This document shows positions 1-6,682 of a stretch of DNA of 15,499 bases, piece by piece (within the stretch, counting starts at the first letter, position 1; each line of letters opens with the position of its first letter). Source of the stretch: Coriobacteriia bacterium. GTDB taxonomy: Bacteria > Actinomycetota > Coriobacteriia > Anaerosomatales > SLCP01. The notes beneath the pieces are model-generated. The model did no database searches. It had not been told where the DNA came from and saw only the letters and a list, made by a program, of their open reading frames with translations. A program made the translations under genes and the position numbers. The stretch lies in the NCBI GenBank assembly GCA_007125735.1, contig SLCP01000072.1, positions 1-15,499 of the forward strand, in the 5' to 3' direction.

Positions 1-38
1 CTCGGCTGGCCGAGGATCGCAAGGAGATGAGGGTTTCG

Positions 39-1979
39 ATGGAATCCCCGATCACTGCTTCTGCTCGAACACAGGTGACTCGTAGGGGGCGCACTGTCGC
101 GCTCGCCCTGGTGCTGAGCATCGCCGTATTCGCCGGTGCCGGAGCGCTGGCGTCTGCCGAGAGCCGAGGCGGCGTGCCTGAGGGCTTCGAGGTGCACGAT
201 GACGAGACCGTGTACGTCGTCGCCGATGCGACCGGCGTACCGCGAGACGTGGTCGTGGTCGACTGGATGCGCATCGAGGGGAGCGGCTCCCTCACGCTTC
301 TCGATCCGGGCCCGGTGATCGCCGCCGAGGCGCTCAAAGACGACCTCGAGCCGCGCATCACTCCTGATGGTGTCGAGTGGACGCTCGATGTCGATGGCCG
401 ACGCGACTTCTTCTACCGCGCCGAGTCCGACCGCGAGCTTCCCATCGAGATCGAGGCGGCCTACTTCCTCGACGATCGTCGCGTGCAGCCCGGAGAGCTT
501 GCGGGTGCGACCGGTCTCGTCCGCATCGAGGTCACCGTCACCAACACCCTCACCATCAACGAGCCCGTGACGTACATCGACGCGGACGGTGCGACCCGCT
601 CTGAGGACGCCGAGTACTGGGTGCCCATGCTCGCACCCGTCGTCATCGATGTCGACGGCACGCGTTTCCGCGACATCGAGGCCGACGCGGAGATCATGAC
701 GGTGACCGGCTCGACGGTCAGCCACACGTTCATGACGTTTCCCCAGCCGGAAGAGACCATCGTCATCGAGATGCACGGCACCGACATCGCGATCGAGCCG
801 ATCATCGTCTCCGTGTTCCCCAAGATGGCAGGCTCCCCGGACTTCTCGATGGCCGAGCAGCTCGCCGAGCTCCGTGACGGGCTCGATGGGCTCGCCGAGC
901 TCTCGGAGGCCCACCGCACGATACTCGGCGAGGTGGCCGATGGACTCGATCCCGAGGCGTTCGCCGGCGTTCGCGACCTTGGGGCCGGGTTCGATCAGCT
1001 TGCAGCGGGCACGCGAGAGATGGAGCGCGGTGCCGCTGATCTTGCGGTGCTCGTGAGCGGCCAGATCGCCTACCTCGATGGCATCATCGGCGGGATACGG
1101 GGGCAGGATTACTCCGAGGTCGCACAGGTGCCGCAGGCGATCGGGGCACTCGGCGAGGGTGTTCGCGAGGCGTCCGAGGGCGTCTCAGGTCTCGTGGCTC
1201 TGCTCGACGGGCAGATCGCGTACCTCGACGCGATCGCGTTGTCGAACACCGCTCTCGAGGCGCAGGCATGGAGCCTCGTGGACGCCTCGGCGGAAAGCAC
1301 CGCTACTGTCGAGGCGGCGATCGAGCTCGCGACGGGACTTACGACGCAAGGTCTCATGATCGGAGCGCTTCGCGACGGGAACGAAGCGTTGGGGATGCCT
1401 TACGGACTGGTCGACACGCGTGATTCGCTCGCCGAGATCGCAGAGGGGCTCGAGCAGATGGCGGATGCGCTCGACGAACTCGCCCGAGGCGCGGCACCGC
1501 TTGCCGGGCTGCCCGGCCAGTTCGAGGAGCTCGCCTCTGCACTGAGCGTTCTGCGCAACGGCGGCCTGGTGGGCGGAGAGCGACTCCCGGGCCTCGTCAA
1601 CACACGCAATGGTCTCCGCGACCTCGCGGGCGGCATTGGCGCGGTCGGCGGCGGGATCTCGGAGGCTGCCGAGAGCCTCGGTCCGCTCGAGGAGCTCCCT
1701 GCGATGCTCGGACGGTTGCGGTCGACGCTGGTGGCGCTACGCGACGGCGGCAGCATCGAAGGAGCTGAGGTTCCCGGCATCTCGGCCACCGTCGAGGGGC
1801 TCGCGGGGATGTCGGACGGCCTGGCCGAGGGCATCGACGAGTCGAACTTGGGCGAGGCCGTGGTGGAGCGGATGGAGGAGGTCGCCGCCGAGTACGATAC
1901 GTTCCTCGGCAAGCCCGAAGGCGCGACCGGCAGCGTGCGCTTCGTGTTCAAACTCGATGGGGTTTCGACAAACGAGTGA
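39..1979 (+). CDS. Secreted YhgE/Pip-like heptad-repeat protein, first gene of an ABC transporter operon
   Basis: Predicted exported protein of about 646 aa; function not established. An N-terminal basic stretch (RRGR) and a hydrophobic segment end in ALASA, a plausible signal peptidase I site. The next 230 residues look beta-rich and contain a conserved-looking IIVSVFPKMAGSPDFS block. The remaining half is rich in G-x-x-x-L and L-x-x-G spacing, as in the extracellular part of YhgE/Pip proteins. Unlike those, there is no C-terminal membrane domain; the protein ends in KLDGVSTNE. Internal repeats are visible: GQIAYLD occurs twice 50 residues apart, and LR[DN]G begins three units spaced 61-62 residues. 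Start choice: the ATG at 27 directly abuts AAGGAG (21-26), too close for normal initiation. The in-frame ATG at 39 has AAGGAG 12 bases and GAGGG 5 bases upstream, so I prefer 39. The downstream ABC genes suggest it works with that transporter at the cell surface (inference). Confidence 0.85.
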   Translation: MESPITASARTQVTRRGRTVALALVLSIAVFAGAGALASAESRGGVPEGFEVHDDETVYVVADATGVPRDVVVVDWMRIEGSGSLTLLDPGPVIAAEALKDDLEPRITPDGVEWTLDVDGRRDFFYRAESDRELPIEIEAAYFLDDRRVQPGELAGATGLVRIEVTVTNTLTINEPVTYIDADGATRSEDAEYWVPMLAPVVIDVDGTRFRDIEADAEIMTVTGSTVSHTFMTFPQPEETIVIEMHGTDIAIEPIIVSVFPKMAGSPDFSMAEQLAELRDGLDGLAELSEAHRTILGEVADGLDPEAFAGVRDLGAGFDQLAAGTREMERGAADLAVLVSGQIAYLDGIIGGIRGQDYSEVAQVPQAIGALGEGVREASEGVSGLVALLDGQIAYLDAIALSNTALEAQAWSLVDASAESTATVEAAIELATGLTTQGLMIGALRDGNEALGMPYGLVDTRDSLAEIAEGLEQMADALDELARGAAPLAGLPGQFEELASALSVLRNGGLVGGERLPGLVNTRNGLRDLAGGIGAVGGGISEAAESLGPLEELPAMLGRLRSTLVALRDGGSIEGAEVPGISATVEGLAGMSDGLAEGIDESNLGEAVVERMEEVAAEYDTFLGKPEGATGSVRFVFKLDGVSTNE

Positions 1980-1982
1980 GAG

Positions 1983-1988
1983 AGGAGG
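1983..1988 (+). promoter_or_regulatory. Ribosome binding site AGGAGG that sets the start of the PLDc_N gene
   Basis: AGGAGG lies 8 bases before the ATG at 1997. It argues against the longer GTG start at 1976, which overlaps the previous stop and would put this Shine-Dalgarno sequence inside the coding region. Confidence 0.7.
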
Positions 1989-1996
1989 GGCGAGGG

Positions 1997-2326
1997 ATGA
2001 TCGAGTCTATGGCGGAGGCGCTCGAGGTTTCGACGGGAGTTATGTGGGCACTGCTCGCGCTCGCCATGGTGCAGGTGCTCGTGGCGGTGGCCGCGCTCGT
2101 CGATCTCGCACGGCGTCCGCGCGTCCGCTTCGACATGAAGTGGCTCTGGGCGCTCATCATCATCGTGTTCAGCAACTCGTTCATCGGACCGATCCTCTAC
2201 CTGGCGATCGGACGGAACGTACCCGAGGAGATCGATGTCGCGGCCGGACCCGACAACGGGGCGAGCACCGGCGACCGCACGCGTCGCGCGGTCGATGCGC
2301 TCTACGGAGAGGACGGACGCTCATGA
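1997..2326 (+). CDS. Small membrane protein with a PLDc_N-type two-helix domain
   Basis: Small integral membrane protein of 109 aa. Two hydrophobic segments are visible: one around MWALLALAMVQVLVAVAALV and a second around LWALIIIVFSNSFIGPILYL. The second segment with the following AIGRN matches the domain found at the N-terminus of bacterial cardiolipin synthases (PLDc_N) and as short stand-alone proteins beside ABC transporters. No phospholipase HKD motif is present, so it is not an enzyme by itself. The charged tail ends in RRAVDALYGEDGRS. The gene sits 17 bases after the secreted-protein gene, and its stop overlaps the ABC ATPase start as ATGA (2323-2326), so translational coupling within the operon is likely. 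Its role, perhaps as an accessory membrane subunit of the transporter, is inference from context. A GTG at 1976 would add seven residues but lacks a proper ribosome binding site. Confidence 0.85.
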   Translation: MIESMAEALEVSTGVMWALLALAMVQVLVAVAALVDLARRPRVRFDMKWLWALIIIVFSNSFIGPILYLAIGRNVPEEIDVAAGPDNGASTGDRTRRAVDALYGEDGRS

Positions 2327-3246
2327 GCCCCGCCATCGAGATCCAGGGACTCGGCAAGCGCTACGGCGACACGGTGGCACTCGACGGTGTCGACCTCACC
2401 GTGCCGGAGGGTTCGGTCTACGGGTTCCTCGGCCCCAACGGGGCTGGGAAGACGACCGCGCTGAGGATCCTCACCGGTATGGCGCGGCCGAGCACAGGAG
2501 GCGCGCGGGTGTTCGGGCACGACGTGGTGCACGCGACCAACGACGTGCGCGCGCTCATCGGCTTCCTCCCGGACGTTCCGGGCTACTATCCGTGGATGAC
2601 CGCCGAGGAGTTCTTGCGGTTCGCGGGCAAGCTCCACGGTGTCAGCGGACGCGTGCTCGACGATCGCGTCGAATCGCTGCTCGAGATGGCTGGACTCGCA
2701 GGTGTGAAGCAGCGCGTGGGAGGCTTCTCACGCGGGATGAAGCAGCGGCTCGGCGTGGCACAAGCGCTCATCAACGCGCCTAAGCTACTCATGCTCGACG
2801 AGCCCACGAGTGCGCTCGATCCGATGGGCCGCAAAGACGTGCTCGAGATGATCGCGGCGTTGCGAGGCAAGACGACGGTGTTCTTCTCGACTCACATCCT
2901 CACCGACGTCGAGCGGGTCTGCGACACGGTCGCCATACTCGACCACGGCCGGGTCGTGCGCCAGGCGGCGATGGCGGAACTCAAGCGCGAAGGACATGCG
3001 CTCAAGGTTGCCGTCGAGGTCGAAGAGGGCGCCGAGGCGCTCGAGCCGCTGCTCGCCGCCGAGCCCTGGGCGGTCGAGTGCGAGCGCGACGGCCAGGTCG
3101 TGCGCTGCGTCGTATCGGACATGCCTGCGGCACGTCGCTCGATCCCGGCGGTGGTCGCAAGCAAGCGCCTCGGGCTCGTCCGCATGGTCGACGAGGAGCC
3201 CTCGCTCGAAGACGTCTTCGTGGAACTGGTCGGGGGGAGGTCCTGA
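2323..3246 (+). CDS. ABC transporter ATP-binding protein (ABC-2 type exporter)
   Basis: Cytoplasmic ATPase subunit of 307 aa that would drive the permease encoded next. Walker A is GPNGAGKT at residues 37-44, the signature region is FSRGMKQR at 135-142, Walker B is LLMLDEP ending at 161, followed by the D-loop SALD, and the switch histidine is H191 in FFSTHIL. The Q-loop position reads GFLPDVPGYYPWMT, with D84 where most ABC ATPases have glutamine. The C-terminal 90 residues form the variable extension typical of ABC-2 ATPases and end in SLEDVFVELVGG. The start overlaps the previous stop (ATGA at 2323-2326) and is preceded by GGAG/GAGG at 2306-2312. The reading frame stays open far upstream (to about 1609), but that part is out of frame with two real genes and is spurious. 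The transported substrate cannot be told from sequence. Confidence 0.96.
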   Translation: MSPAIEIQGLGKRYGDTVALDGVDLTVPEGSVYGFLGPNGAGKTTALRILTGMARPSTGGARVFGHDVVHATNDVRALIGFLPDVPGYYPWMTAEEFLRFAGKLHGVSGRVLDDRVESLLEMAGLAGVKQRVGGFSRGMKQRLGVAQALINAPKLLMLDEPTSALDPMGRKDVLEMIAALRGKTTVFFSTHILTDVERVCDTVAILDHGRVVRQAAMAELKREGHALKVAVEVEEGAEALEPLLAAEPWAVECERDGQVVRCVVSDMPAARRSIPAVVASKRLGLVRMVDEEPSLEDVFVELVGGRS

Positions 3247-4016
3247 TGCACGGGTTCGCAGTATTCCTCGGCAAGGAGATGACCGAGATCGTCCGCACGT
3301 GGCGCCTGTACGTGGTCCCCGGGATCCTCGTCTTCTTTGGCCTGACGAGCCCGCTCATCGCCGAGGTCACCCCGGCGCTCGTCTCCTCGATGGCAGGTAG
3401 CGAGGCTCAAGGGATCGTGATCGAGATCCCGCCGGCGACAACGGTAGACGCGTACCTGCAGTTCAACAACAACGCGATGCAGATCGCCCTCATCGCCCTC
3501 ATCATCGCGACTGCGGGTGCGATCGCGGGCGAGCGGCGGAGCGGGACAGCGCAGCTCGTGCTGAGCAAACCGGTGTCACGTTCGGCGATGGTCATCGCCA
3601 AGGCCGTATCGAACTGGGTCCTGCTCGCGGTCGCGGGTGGTGTGGGTGCGGCGTTGTGTGCCGGAGTCACCGCGATCATGTTCGATACCACGCTGCTTCC
3701 GGAGTTCGCGGCGATGGTAGGGGTGTGGTACGCGCTTGCGTCGTTGCTCGTCGCGTTGATGCTGTTGTTCTCGGTGTTGCTGAAGTCGCAGGCGGGAGCG
3801 GCTGGGGCGGGGATCGCCGTGTTCTTCGCGATGTCGATCCTCACGATATGGGACGTTGCGCGCGACTACTCGCCGGTGGGCCTGCTCGGCCTCGGCGACC
3901 GCATCGTGCTCGGCCAGCCGGATCTCTCGATCGCGTGGCCGGTGGCCACGTCGATAGCGGCGGCGCTCGTGCTCGTGGGGCTCGCAGCACTCGCGTTCAA
4001 ACGGCAGGAGGTCTAG
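3246..4016 (+). CDS. ABC-2 type transporter permease
   Basis: Membrane subunit of 256 aa, partner of the ATPase encoded upstream. The N-terminus (FLGKEMTEIVRTWRLYVVPG) has the amphipathic KE-x-x-E-x-x-R-x-W-R pattern common at the start of ABC-2 permeases, followed by six probable membrane segments. The cytoplasmic loop motif GERRSGTAQLVLSKPVSR is characteristic of this family: E-R-x-S-G-T, then the L-x-[KR]-P-[VI]-S-R block that contacts the ATPase. A sizeable extracellular loop lies between the first two segments (about residues 40-75). The ATG at 3246 overlaps the ATPase stop as TGATG and follows GGAGG at 3236-3240. The open frame upstream of 3246 runs antiparallel in sense to the ATPase code and is spurious. 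The last gene of the operon, it is followed 29 bases later by a strong hairpin. Confidence 0.94.
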   Translation: MHGFAVFLGKEMTEIVRTWRLYVVPGILVFFGLTSPLIAEVTPALVSSMAGSEAQGIVIEIPPATTVDAYLQFNNNAMQIALIALIIATAGAIAGERRSGTAQLVLSKPVSRSAMVIAKAVSNWVLLAVAGGVGAALCAGVTAIMFDTTLLPEFAAMVGVWYALASLLVALMLLFSVLLKSQAGAAGAGIAVFFAMSILTIWDVARDYSPVGLLGLGDRIVLGQPDLSIAWPVATSIAAALVLVGLAALAFKRQEV

Positions 4017-4045
4017 CGCACCTGCGCGCGGCTCGCGTACGCAAC

Positions 4046-4068
4046 AAGGGCGCCCGCCGGGCGCCCTT
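4046..4068. terminator. Strong hairpin between convergent operons, probable bidirectional terminator
   Basis: AAGGGCGCCC and GGGCGCCCTT form a perfect 10-base-pair stem around a three-base GCC loop. The site lies between the ends of the ABC permease (4016) and the minus-strand rubrerythrin (4103). The terminal A/T pairs supply a short U run in either direction (TTAT on plus, TTGTT on minus). There is no long U tract, so termination strength is uncertain. Confidence 0.75.
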
Positions 4069-4102
4069 ATCGCATGCGTGTCGTATCGCGGTCGTGTCCG
4101 GG

Positions 4103-4639
4103 TCAGCACCCGGCGTAGCTGCTCGCCTCACCGTCGAGTTCGATGTGGTCGGCTTCGACGGCGCTGACCGCCTCGAAGACCTCGCGGATCCGCTCGTTAG
4201 TGGCGCGCTCGGCGAACTGGCGGTACAGGCGCGAGGCGCGCTGCTCGCGCTCGACCGACTCGGCGATATTCGCGCACCAGTCGCTCGAGACCTCCAGTGG
4301 GACGTTGAGGTCCTCGGGCTCCTCGAGGCTCGCTAGCTTGCAGAACAGCTCGCAGTGTTCGGCCTCGACCTTCGCGAGACGTTTGTACGCCGAGGAGAGC
4401 ACGTGCTCGTCTTTGTGCTGCGCCATGCCGAGGTAGAAGCGGGTGTTGGAGCGTTCGAGCTCGATCGAGGCCTTGAGGTCCTCGCGCTCGATCTCCGTCA
4501 GCTGGACCTCGTTGATGTCGGCAGGGTACTCCGGCGAGTCGACGATGTACTCGCGGTGAGCACCACAGAACGGGCAGTGTGAGGGCGCCTCGGTCCCCAG
4601 GTAGGTCTCACCGCATATCCGGCACCGCAACATCTTCAT
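4103..4639 (-). CDS. Reverse-type rubrerythrin: N-terminal rubredoxin-like knuckles plus ferritin-like diiron domain
   Basis: Cytoplasmic non-heme iron protein of 178 aa, expected to reduce peroxide in an anaerobe (family knowledge). Residues 6-25 hold CRICG and CPFCG, four cysteines for a rubredoxin-like metal site. This domain comes first, as in reverse rubrerythrins, not last as in classical ones. The ferritin-like four-helix part follows, with ligand candidates E62 (ELERSNTRFY), E92/H95 (KVEAEH), E130 or E132 (ESVEREQ) and E162/H165 (AVEADH). These complete the usual diiron set. The start at 4639 has AGGAG 8 bases upstream (plus-strand 4648-4652); a second in-frame ATG at residue 3 is less well placed. 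It lies 98 bases downstream of the DJ-1 family gene on the same strand. A joint transcript is likely, although a hairpin sits in the gap. The protein ends in a free cysteine. Confidence 0.92.
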   Translation of the reverse strand: MKMLRCRICGETYLGTEAPSHCPFCGAHREYIVDSPEYPADINEVQLTEIEREDLKASIELERSNTRFYLGMAQHKDEHVLSSAYKRLAKVEAEHCELFCKLASLEEPEDLNVPLEVSSDWCANIAESVEREQRASRLYRQFAERATNERIREVFEAVSAVEADHIELDGEASSYAGC

Positions 4640-4660
4640 GACGTGTGCTCCTCTCGTGGC

Positions 4661-4681
4661 ATCGGCTGAAAGATCGGCTGA
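4661..4681 (-). repeat. Tandem 9-base direct repeat upstream of the rubrerythrin start
   Basis: ATCGGCTGA (plus-strand reading) occurs at 4661-4669 and again at 4673-4681, a 12-base period. It lies just upstream of the rubrerythrin ribosome binding site and next to a hairpin. It could be a regulator half-site pair, or chance. Confidence 0.4.
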
Positions 4682-4703
4682 GCGACGACAGGTTGTCGCG
4701 CTC
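4680..4703. other. Ten-base-pair hairpin with one bulged A between DJ-1 and rubrerythrin genes
   Basis: GAGCG-A-CGACA, a GGT loop, then TGTCG-CGCTC pair perfectly except for the bulged A at 4685. The hairpin lies inside the 98-base gap of the minus-strand pair. It is not followed by a U run on the minus strand (the next bases are AGCCGATCTTTC), so it looks more like a processing, stability or attenuation element than a simple terminator. Confidence 0.5.
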
Positions 4704-4737
4704 GCTCCCTAGCAGATTCGATACCCACTCCGGGACA

Positions 4738-5247
4738 TCACGCACCGATGGCGTCTGCGATGGCCTCCCCGAAGCGCCGGGCGGCCTCGGGACCGTTTGC
4801 GGTGATGATGCGGCCGTCGACCGTGACCGGCTCGCCCGTCCAGATCGCGCCGTGAGCCACGAGGTCCTCCTGTTGCGTCGCGAACGCAGTGGCCCGCACG
4901 CCGTCGAGCAGGCCGGCGTGCGCGAGCGTGGAGGGCGCGATGCAGATCGCCGAAAGCACGCGACCGCTCTCGAGCGTGTCGTGCGCGAGCGCGTGTGCCT
5001 CCGGGTCGTCGAAGTACACGGACGCTCCCGCACCGCCTACGAACACGACTGCGTCGTAGTCGCGCGCGCTCGCGTCACTCACGCGAACCGTTGCCTCCGC
5101 GGTCATGCCGAGCTTGCCTCGGCACGTCCCGGTCTCTACGCTCGCGGTGACGACTTCCGCTCTCCGCTCCTCGAGGACCTCTTTCGGGTGCGCGTACTCC
5201 TCGTCGCGGAACACCTCTTGTGCGATGACCATGAGTACTCGCTTCAT
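4738..5247 (-). CDS. DJ-1/PfpI family protein (glutamine amidotransferase-like)
   Basis: Single-domain cytoplasmic protein of 169 aa, the usual length for the DJ-1/PfpI superfamily. It starts MKRVLMVIAQEVFRDEEY, giving the first beta strand and the conserved acidic residue (E16 or E17) near the active site. The fold signature YDAVVFVGGAGA is at about residues 64-75. The nucleophile elbow is SAICIAPSTLAHAG, with C102 as the probable reactive cysteine. Members act as proteases, chaperones, glyoxalase/deglycase-type enzymes or stress proteins, and sequence alone does not choose among these. The start at 5247 has AGGAG 5 bases upstream (plus-strand 5253-5257). It is the first gene of a minus-strand pair with the rubrerythrin, which supports a stress role (inference). 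A TATAGT -10 box on the minus strand lies about 35 bases upstream. Confidence 0.93.
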   Translation of the reverse strand: MKRVLMVIAQEVFRDEEYAHPKEVLEERRAEVVTASVETGTCRGKLGMTAEATVRVSDASARDYDAVVFVGGAGASVYFDDPEAHALAHDTLESGRVLSAICIAPSTLAHAGLLDGVRATAFATQQEDLVAHGAIWTGEPVTVDGRIITANGPEAARRFGEAIADAIGA

Positions 5248-5255
5248 GGGAACTC

Positions 5256-5281
5256 CTCACATCGAATCTGTGTCGTGTGAG
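5256..5281. promoter_or_regulatory. Inverted repeat CTCACA-n14-TGTGAG in the DJ-1 gene leader
   Basis: Perfect 6-base arms lie at 5256-5261 and 5276-5281. On the minus strand the repeat lies directly after the TATAGT box (5282-5287) and ends over the ribosome binding site (5253-5257). It could be a repressor operator, or an RNA stem that hides the Shine-Dalgarno sequence. The function is unproven. Confidence 0.4.
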
Positions 5282-5287
5282 ACTATA
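5282..5287 (-). promoter_or_regulatory. Candidate -10 box (TATAGT) for the DJ-1/rubrerythrin unit
   Basis: On the minus strand 5287-5282 reads TATAGT, five of six matches to the sigma-70 -10 consensus, about 35 bases before the DJ-1 start codon. I see no good -35 hexamer at the normal distance, so the promoter is tentative. Confidence 0.4.
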
Positions 5288-5343
5288 CCCGCGGCGTTAG
5301 GCACGGGCCTGGCGGCACAGCAGACGCCGGGCTTCTTCTAGGC

Positions 5344-5372
5344 TCCACGCTCGGCGGCGGGTGCGCTATAGT
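5344..5372 (+). promoter_or_regulatory. Candidate promoter for the alpha-oxoamine synthase gene
   Basis: TATAGT at 5367-5372 matches five of six -10 positions. The hexamer 17 bases upstream, TCCACG (5344-5349), matches only three -35 positions. The -10 box abuts the inverted repeat that begins at 5371, a classic arrangement for a repressed promoter. It lies 75 bases before the start codon. Confidence 0.45.
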
Positions 5373-5394
5373 GTGTACAACTTTGTGCACACAC
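5371..5394. promoter_or_regulatory. Inverted repeat overlapping the promoter, probable operator
   Basis: GTGTGTACA (5371-5379) and TGCACACAC (5386-5394) form 9-base arms with one mismatch around ACTTTG. The element contains two small palindromes, TGTACA and GTGCAC. Its position over and just after the -10 box of the following gene suggests a transcription-factor site. No regulator gene is in this window. Confidence 0.5.
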
Positions 5395-5446
5395 GGTCTC
5401 GCGTAGCCTGGCAGAGGCCGTCGCCGTCAGGGAGGGGAACCCGCAC

Positions 5447-6661
5447 ATGGACACCTTCACCGCGCTCAACGATGGGATCTCCGCGCGTATCGGCGCGTTC
5501 ATCGAGCGGCGCGACGCGCTCAAAGAGGCCGACCGTTACTTCTACCTGCAGCCCACTACCGGGCGCACCAACCACCGGGTCACCATGGCCGACGGCCGGG
5601 AGATGGTGCAGCTCGCCTCCTACAGCTACCTCGGGCTCATCGGCCATCCGCGCATCGAGGCTGCAGCCAAGGAAGCCATCGACACGTACGGGACCGGTGC
5701 GGGCGGCGTGCGGCTGCTGACCGGCACGACCGACCTCCACGAGCGCCTTGAGGCACGCATCGCCGCGTTCTCCTCGCGCGAGGACGCGTGCGTGTACTCG
5801 AGCGGGTACGTGACCAACGTCGCGATCATCACGGGCCTGATGGGCCCGGGAGACCTCGTGCTCATGGACAAGCTCGACCACGCGAGCATCGTCGACGGCT
5901 GCTTGCTGTCCGGCGCGAAGTGGCGCACCTACCGCCACAACGACATGGACCACCTGGAGAAGCTGCTCTCCCAGGCCGCCGGCGAGTACAACACCATCCT
6001 CGTCGTGGCTGACTCGGTGTTCTCGATGGACGGCGACATCATGGACCTGCCGAGGACCCGCGAGCTCTGCGACCAGTACGGCGCGCGGCTCATGGTGGAC
6101 GAGGCGCACTCCGTGGGCTCGCTCGGAGCGACCGGACACGGCGTCGAGGAGCACTTCGACATGGTCGGCTCGATAGACCTGAAGATGGGCACGCTCTCCA
6201 AGTCGATCCCGAGCATCGGCGGGTACCTTGCCGCATCCGCCGAGATCGTCGATTACCAGCGCCACATGTCGCGCCCGTTCATCTTCTCGGCCGCGCTGCC
6301 TCCCGCGCAGACCGCCGCCGCGATCGCCGCGTTCGACGTCATCGACGACGAGCCAGAGCGGGTCGCCAAGCTGCACGAGGTCACGCGTCGCTACACCGAC
6401 GGTCTCAAGGCGCAGGGCTGGGACACGATGGACTCGCAGACGTGCGTCGTGCCGGTCCTCGTGGGCGATGAGGCCAAGACGATGGACCTCACGCGGATGC
6501 TCTTCGACAGGGGCGTGTTCGTGTGTCCCATCGTCCACCCCGCCGTGCCGCGTGGCATGGACCGCCTGAGGACGTGCCTCATGTCCACCCACACCGAGGC
6601 CGACATCGACCAGGCGCTCGACGCGTTCGCCGAGGCCGGCGCAGCGCTCGGGCTCACGTAA
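5447..6661 (+). CDS. PLP-dependent alpha-oxoamine synthase (glycine C-acetyltransferase / AONS / serine palmitoyltransferase-like)
   Basis: Fold-type I PLP enzyme of 404 aa that would condense an amino acid with an acyl thioester and lose CO2. Family landmarks appear in order: ASYSYLGLIGHPRI near residue 65, the glycine-rich GTGAGGVRLLTG, the acetyl-substrate region VYSSGYVTN, LDHASIVDG (PLP-stacking histidine), VADSVFSMDGD, DEAHSVG with D218 and H221 contacting PLP, and GTLSKS with K252 as the Schiff-base lysine. All catalytic residues look intact. The substrate is unclear: no threonine dehydrogenase, biotin gene, acyl carrier protein or lipid gene is nearby, so kbl, bioF and spt-type roles all remain open. 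The N-terminal 35 residues before YFYLQPTTGR resemble longer SPT-like members. The ATG at 5447 follows GGAGGGG (5431-5437). It ends 21 bases before the first HD-GYP gene and probably shares its transcript. Confidence 0.92.
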   Translation: MDTFTALNDGISARIGAFIERRDALKEADRYFYLQPTTGRTNHRVTMADGREMVQLASYSYLGLIGHPRIEAAAKEAIDTYGTGAGGVRLLTGTTDLHERLEARIAAFSSREDACVYSSGYVTNVAIITGLMGPGDLVLMDKLDHASIVDGCLLSGAKWRTYRHNDMDHLEKLLSQAAGEYNTILVVADSVFSMDGDIMDLPRTRELCDQYGARLMVDEAHSVGSLGATGHGVEEHFDMVGSIDLKMGTLSKSIPSIGGYLAASAEIVDYQRHMSRPFIFSAALPPAQTAAAIAAFDVIDDEPERVAKLHEVTRRYTDGLKAQGWDTMDSQTCVVPVLVGDEAKTMDLTRMLFDRGVFVCPIVHPAVPRGMDRLRTCLMSTHTEADIDQALDAFAEAGAALGLT

Positions 6662-6682
6662 GCTGCGGCTGCGGGACCCGGC

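Noticed and set aside
1..14. CTCGGC-TG-GCCGAG hairpin at the left edge
   Set aside because: It is a short stem with a two-base loop at the cut edge of the window. Its context upstream is unknown and it could be the end of another gene.
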